From the NCBI RefSeq assembly GCF_963583255.1, contig NC_084816.1:21211344-21275343 (forward strand): a stretch of DNA of 64,000 bases, given 5' to 3'. Position numbers and translations under genes: made by a program. Every line of letters begins with the position of its first letter. Position 1 is the first letter of the stretch. Of this stretch, positions 60,724 through 64,000 are shown piece by piece. Below the pieces are notes generated by a model. That model saw only the letters and a program-made list of their open reading frames with translations, did not search any database and was not told the DNA's origin. Source of the DNA: Pyrus communis (Eukaryota > Streptophyta > Magnoliopsida > Rosales > Rosaceae).

Positions 60724-61681
60724 TTAATATCCATAATCAACATCATCTTCATCATCCGCCATCGTAGGAGTATAGTCAGAGGTAAACAACTGCCGTCGGC
60801 TCATAATTTCTTTTTTTTCCCTATCAAAATAGGCCTTACTCATTGGAGTGTAATTCGAAGTGTTCTTTTCCATATTCTTATCATCCATCTCTTCTTGTAT
60901 TTGTTTTGCCCGTTCTTCATGCCTACGCTTCATTTCTTCGGCCTCAAGGGCATTTTGCTCCGCCAATAATCGCAATGAGGCCTCCACTTCATGTTGAGCG
61001 GCGTAATTATCATTTGCCTTGCCCTTTTCCTTCAACCTTCGCGCCTTGTTTCCTCCCATAGCCCTAGGTATGGAACCTTCACCCGAAGATGGATTTTCTA
61101 CCCTTTTTTGTTGAATGGTTGGAGATCCATCTTCATCCATATCTACAGCTGAGGATGCAATTTCGAACGCCGGCGTAGGAGCTCTCTTTGGTGGATCTTC
61201 AAATAACACCCACCCTTTACAAATTTCCCAACAATTGTGAAACTGAAAAAGTTTCGAGCTGCTCTCAATATACAATTCCTCCGCTTGGCGTACCTAGAAA
61301 AAAATTAAAGAAAATTAATTTATGAAATTAAATGTAATATAATTAATATTTAAAATAAATTGTGAAAACACTTACTTCGTCGTAGTAATTAGCGCCTCTT
61401 TCATGTCTACTTGCGGCTGCTAACAATGCTTGATGCCATTTGTTCAAACTTGGTTGAAGATGTTTCTTCCATCTTGAAGAACAACTCTCGTGGTTTCGAA
61501 TATTCACTGGAGTGGTGCCTTCATAGAATTCTAAGTATTTTTTGGACACACGAGTCCAAACACCGTCACTTGTTTGACAATTCCCCCTCACACTATCTTC
61601 CGACACCCATCTATAAGCCTTGCAAAGAGCTTCATCTTCTTTTTGGGTCCAAGTCCTACCTTTCATTGCAGAAGAGGCCAT
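60724..61681 (-). CDS. PIF/Harbinger ORF1: Myb/SANT-like DNA-binding protein with NAM-associated-type C-terminus
   Basis: Two exons (61681-61376 and 61293-60724; donor GAA|GTAAGT, acceptor CTAG|GTACGC) join in phase 0 to an unbroken 291-codon frame. Residues 7 to about 85 form a Myb/SANT-like (trihelix-type) domain, with WTQKEDEALCKAYRWVSED, VWTRVSKKYLEFY and the later SCSSRWKKHLQPSLNKWHQA. Residues from about 181 to 250 are a charged coiled coil (GGNKARRLKEKGKAND, EASLRLLAEQNALEAEEMKR) as in the NAM-associated C-terminal family. In characterised PIF/Harbinger systems the Myb-like ORF1 product binds element ends and helps import the transposase. Homologous host genes are often annotated as GST T3-like. 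Its lack of lesions contrasts with the broken GLR beside it. Confidence 0.8.
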
Positions 61682-61910
61682 TTCAAAATTATTAAAAAAA
61701 TTGAAGGATAGATTTTTGAAAGAGGAAGGAAAATATGAGAATTGAAATGGTAGGAATGGTGAAAATTTTGTGAGGAATGGTTTAGGTATTTATAGGAAAA
61801 AAAAGGCCCAAAAAACCCTTTAAAAAACAAAAAAAAAATTTGAATCCAACGTTAACTGGGCTAGCTGGCGCTAGCTAGCTGTTGGTTTCAAAATTATTTT
61901 TAAAAATTCC

Positions 61911-62037
61911 TGTCGGTTATAACCGATAGGAATATGTTTATATTAAATAATATAAATGAAATCTTGTCGGTTATAACCGACAAGAATACATTTATATTAA
62001 ATAATATAAACGTATTCTTGTCGGTTATAACTGACAT
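61911..62037. repeat. 54-bp repeats carrying CGGTTATAACCG palindromes
   Basis: TGTCGGTTATAACCGA starts at 61911 and 61965 and in a degraded form (TGTCGGTTATAACTGA) at 62019, exactly 54 bp apart. The perfect 12-bp palindromes are at 61914-61925 and 61968-61979. The spacer is itself near-palindromic (TTTATATTAAATAATATAAA). The block lies 230 bp upstream of the ORF1 start and about 190 bp from the right terminus. Confidence 0.9.
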
Positions 62038-62561
62038 GATTCCCAGTATTTCTGACTAGCCCCAGGCTGGCTGGCTGCTTGCAGCCAGCCCTCCAGCCCT
62101 TTAGCCCTCTCCGATTCCGTGGGGCACTCTGAGATTCCACAACCCTCTGGCTTAACCCTCGGTTGGAAACGGTTTTCAGGTTATTTTCGACCCTCTGGCC
62201 CTCTGGACCCTTCGGTTGGAGATGGCCTAATATCGAGGTCTTTTATGATAATTACCAAGTTGGGGACAATATCGGTGTTGTTGAAAGTGGGCCATATGAC
62301 CCATCTCTCTGACCATTCTACATGGTATTAGGTGGGTCCCCTTGGCCCCACGGGAGTAGGCCTATATTGTACTGCCATGTGATGGGTGGGTCCCTTGGCC
62401 TCGCACTCCCACATCAACCATATCAATGAGAAAAGAAGAGTTTAAATATCCTAATCTCATTCCAAATAATACCGAGGCCTTTTGTGATAATTACCAAGTT
62501 GAAGACAATATCGGTGTTGTTGGAAGTGGGCTGTATGACCTATCTCTCTGACCATTCTACA

Positions 62562-62573
62562 TGGTATCAGAAC
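62562..62573 (+). other. LTR retrotransposon primer-binding site
   Basis: TGGTATCAGAAC directly follows the LTR end TTCTACA and matches the start of the usual plant PBS TGGTATCAGAGC, complementary to the 3' end of initiator Met tRNA. A decayed version (TGGTATTAG) is at 62323. Confidence 0.7.
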
Positions 62574-62837
62574 CAGGAAGCGGGCCCATACTATACTACC
62601 ACGTGATGGGTGGGTCCCTTGGCCCCATGTGTAGGGTGAGTCCCCTTGGCTCTACGTAGTTGTCAATGTGTGGATCTCCCACATGAACGTGTTGAAATGT
62701 CCTACATCGACCGTATCAATGAGAAAAGAAAAAGTTTAAATACCCTAATCCCATTCCAAATAATACTAAGGCATTTTGTGATAATATCAGTGTTGTTAGA
62801 AATGGGCCGTATGACACGTCTCTCTAATAATTCTACA

Positions 62838-63340
62838 CAAATCGTGGGGACATGGTGGTGAAGAAAATGATTGAAGCCCTCTGCTGGTTCTTGAGAATCA
62901 GACCTTTCAAGTAACAATTCTGGGGAATGTTCTAAGTACAGCACTATCTACTTTGAATCGTAAAGCAAAACACGATGCAGAACTTTAGCGACTTTGACTG
63001 ATGATTATTTTTTTTCACAAAGCTATGTTACAAGTTTCGCTGTTTTAGAAAAAACTATGTTACAAGTTTACAATGTTTATTCTATGGTATTGAAAATAAA
63101 AATACTGAGCCAACAGTTCGAAAAGTAGAAAGGAACTCCTAGCTACATGGTAACGTGTTACAGGATCAGAGAGTCGGCCAATCCTATGTTTTCTATGCGG
63201 TGGTTTTGCATCTGCAAATGCGCTTCCCTTTGTACATAATGGTTAAAACTGCACTCTTTTATATGCAAACTTGAATGCAATCCTGTTATACGTGGAAAAT
63301 ATTTTCGGTTATCTAATTTTGTTGCCAATGGTGTCAATGT
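62838..63340. other. Spacer and 3' flank of the second GLR gene
   Basis: No gene is seen. The right part is the probable 3' untranslated region of the minus-strand GLR gene. Confidence 0.45.
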
Positions 63341-64000
63341 CTAGACTTGAGCTTGCACGGCAGATGCATATGAAGGATATGCATGGCTTTCTTCATTAAT
63401 ATCGCTGTCTCTTCTTGAGAACCTCCTGTTTGGACTTCCCCATTGTTTCATTACATCCAATATGAACTTCCAGTTGGTTTTGTGTTCAAGCATTGATTTA
63501 CAAATGCGAAAACTGTAAACCACAAGAGCAATTGTCGATGTTCCTCCTGTGAGTATGAATAGTACCCAAAAGCTTTTGGGGCTTAGACTAGGATTATCAA
63601 CAGCACCATCTGTTTCTGCATCAACGCACTTTAGAGACGCCAGCATGCTGTTCTCTAAAATCCGAAGTTCACCACTTTCGGTTACCTTTAGCATTGCTTC
63701 TGTTACACTAGGAAGCAACAGAGACCCTTTTGGAAATACCTGTACCATAAAAGCTTAGTTTATATGTAGTTTAACTTAAGCAGAAGATTAACTTGGTGAG
63801 AAGCTAGAGAATTACAAATCCAAATCCTCCAACTTTGTAAGTCGGTCCAACTGCCATAAAGGCTTTGCAGTATTTTCCAAGGAATATTTTTGCCAAAGGG
63901 GCATCAAGAAAGGCAGCAGCAATTACTTTACTTCTGAGCGCTAAGGCATATTCTTCTGAGGAGTTATACTGCATAATATTGTTGGGGTGGAAGCCCAAGA
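63341..64000 (-). CDS. Glutamate receptor-like (GLR) channel, 3' part, runs off the right edge
   Basis: Two exons are visible: one from the window edge to 63816 and the last from 63739 to 63341 (TGA stop), joined in phase 0 (TTT|GTATTT). The first codes the end of ligand-binding lobe 2 (KIFLGKYCKAFMAVGPTYKV, GGFGF). The last completes it (PSVTEAMLKVTESGELRILE) and adds the final membrane span (SFWVLFILTGGTSTIALVVY) and a cytosolic tail with Arg/Ser clusters. The order matches plant GLRs, probably clade 2, amino-acid-gated calcium-permeable channels of the plasma membrane. The visible part has no lesions. Compared with the pseudogene at 55528-58780 it shares exon boundaries, which points to a tandem duplication. 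The pore and N-terminal domains lie outside the window. Confidence 0.85.

Larger units (their letters stand above)
60450..62227. mobile_element. PIF/Harbinger-type DNA transposon, ORF1 only (1778 bp)
   Basis: Both ends read GGCCATCTCCAACCGA in inverted orientation (left 60450-60465, right complement ending at 62227), followed by imperfect subterminal pairing around CCAGAGGG. The element is flanked by TAA (60447-60449 and 62228-62230), the target typical of PIF/Harbinger. An uninterrupted relative of the target (CCAAATAATACCGAGG at about 62462) shows the empty site. The interior encodes an intact ORF1 but no DDE transposase, so it would depend on a helper. Confidence 0.85.
60071..62837 (+). 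mobile_element. Tandem TRIM/LTR array, interrupted by a PIF/Harbinger element
   Basis: LTR-like units of about 150-160 bp begin TGTTGAAATGTCCCACATC and end ACCATTCTACA, with TG..CA termini. They occur at 60107 (truncated), 60257 and 60377 (duplicated copies), then 62231-62322 (the rest of the 60377 unit after the insertion), about 62405-62561, and 62690-62837. Between units are short internal regions of about 80-130 bp starting with TGGTATCAG/TGGTATTAG, the plant primer-binding site type. The pattern LTR-internal-LTR-internal-LTR with no coding capacity fits a terminal-repeat retrotransposon in miniature that expanded in tandem. Confidence 0.75.

Noticed and set aside
1..64000. CRISPR arrays, bacterial operons, riboswitches, rRNA genes
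   Set aside because: None seen; the window is plant nuclear DNA and its short regular repeats are microsatellites, MITE arms or tandem duplications.

Overview
The window is AT-rich plant nuclear DNA. Genes have many short exons bounded by GT..AG introns, intergenic space is full of SINEs, MITEs and LTR fragments, and the proteins are plant-specific or plant-type (SAWADEE homeodomain, RABA2, group E bZIP, glutamate receptor-like). The SINE and MITE families look like those I associate with woody Rosaceae (apple/pear tribe), but that placement is an inference from memory. All exon boundaries below were placed by eye; the ten CDS entries whose two ends lie inside the window give an unbroken reading frame across every junction, which is strong internal support.

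Layout. 1-0.7 kb: first exon of a SAWADEE-homeodomain gene running off the left edge. 1.9-3.9 kb (-): transcription elongation factor 1 (ELOF1 type). 4.7-7.4 kb (-): RNA exonuclease 4-like DEDDh nuclease. 10.2-15.1 kb (+): PDAP1-type heat- and acid-stable phosphoprotein. 15.2-22.2 kb: gene-free belt with several SINEs and fold-back MITEs. 22.3-26.5 kb (+): RING-H2 E3 ligase with a spliced leader. 27.9-29.2 kb (-): RABA2 GTPase. 31.6-37.6 kb (-): TAF1A-like RNA polymerase I initiation factor subunit. 37.6-45.1 kb: gene-free belt of nested TIR elements, LTR remnants and tandem repeats. 45.1-48.1 kb (+): homogentisate 1,2-dioxygenase. 49.2-51.2 kb (-): bZIP34/61-like factor. 51.2-55.5 kb: MITE and SINE insertions. 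55.5-58.8 kb (-): pseudogenised glutamate receptor-like gene. 60.1-62.8 kb: a TE nest. 63.3 kb to the right edge (-): 3' part of a second glutamate receptor-like gene whose visible part is intact.

The host genes are mostly single-copy housekeeping genes (transcription elongation, RNA processing, Pol I initiation, membrane traffic, tyrosine catabolism, ubiquitin ligation) with no evident operon-like co-function. The most striking structure is the nest at 60-62.8 kb. A tandem TRIM/LTR array with plant-type primer-binding sites was split by a 1778-bp PIF/Harbinger-type element (TSD TAA, TIR beginning GGCCATCTCC). That element keeps an intact two-exon Myb/SANT-like ORF1 but has no transposase. 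It carries 54-bp-spaced palindromes CGGTTATAACCG that could be binding sites for its own protein. Its left end, with about 100 bp of flank, lies in a perfect 120-bp tandem duplication.
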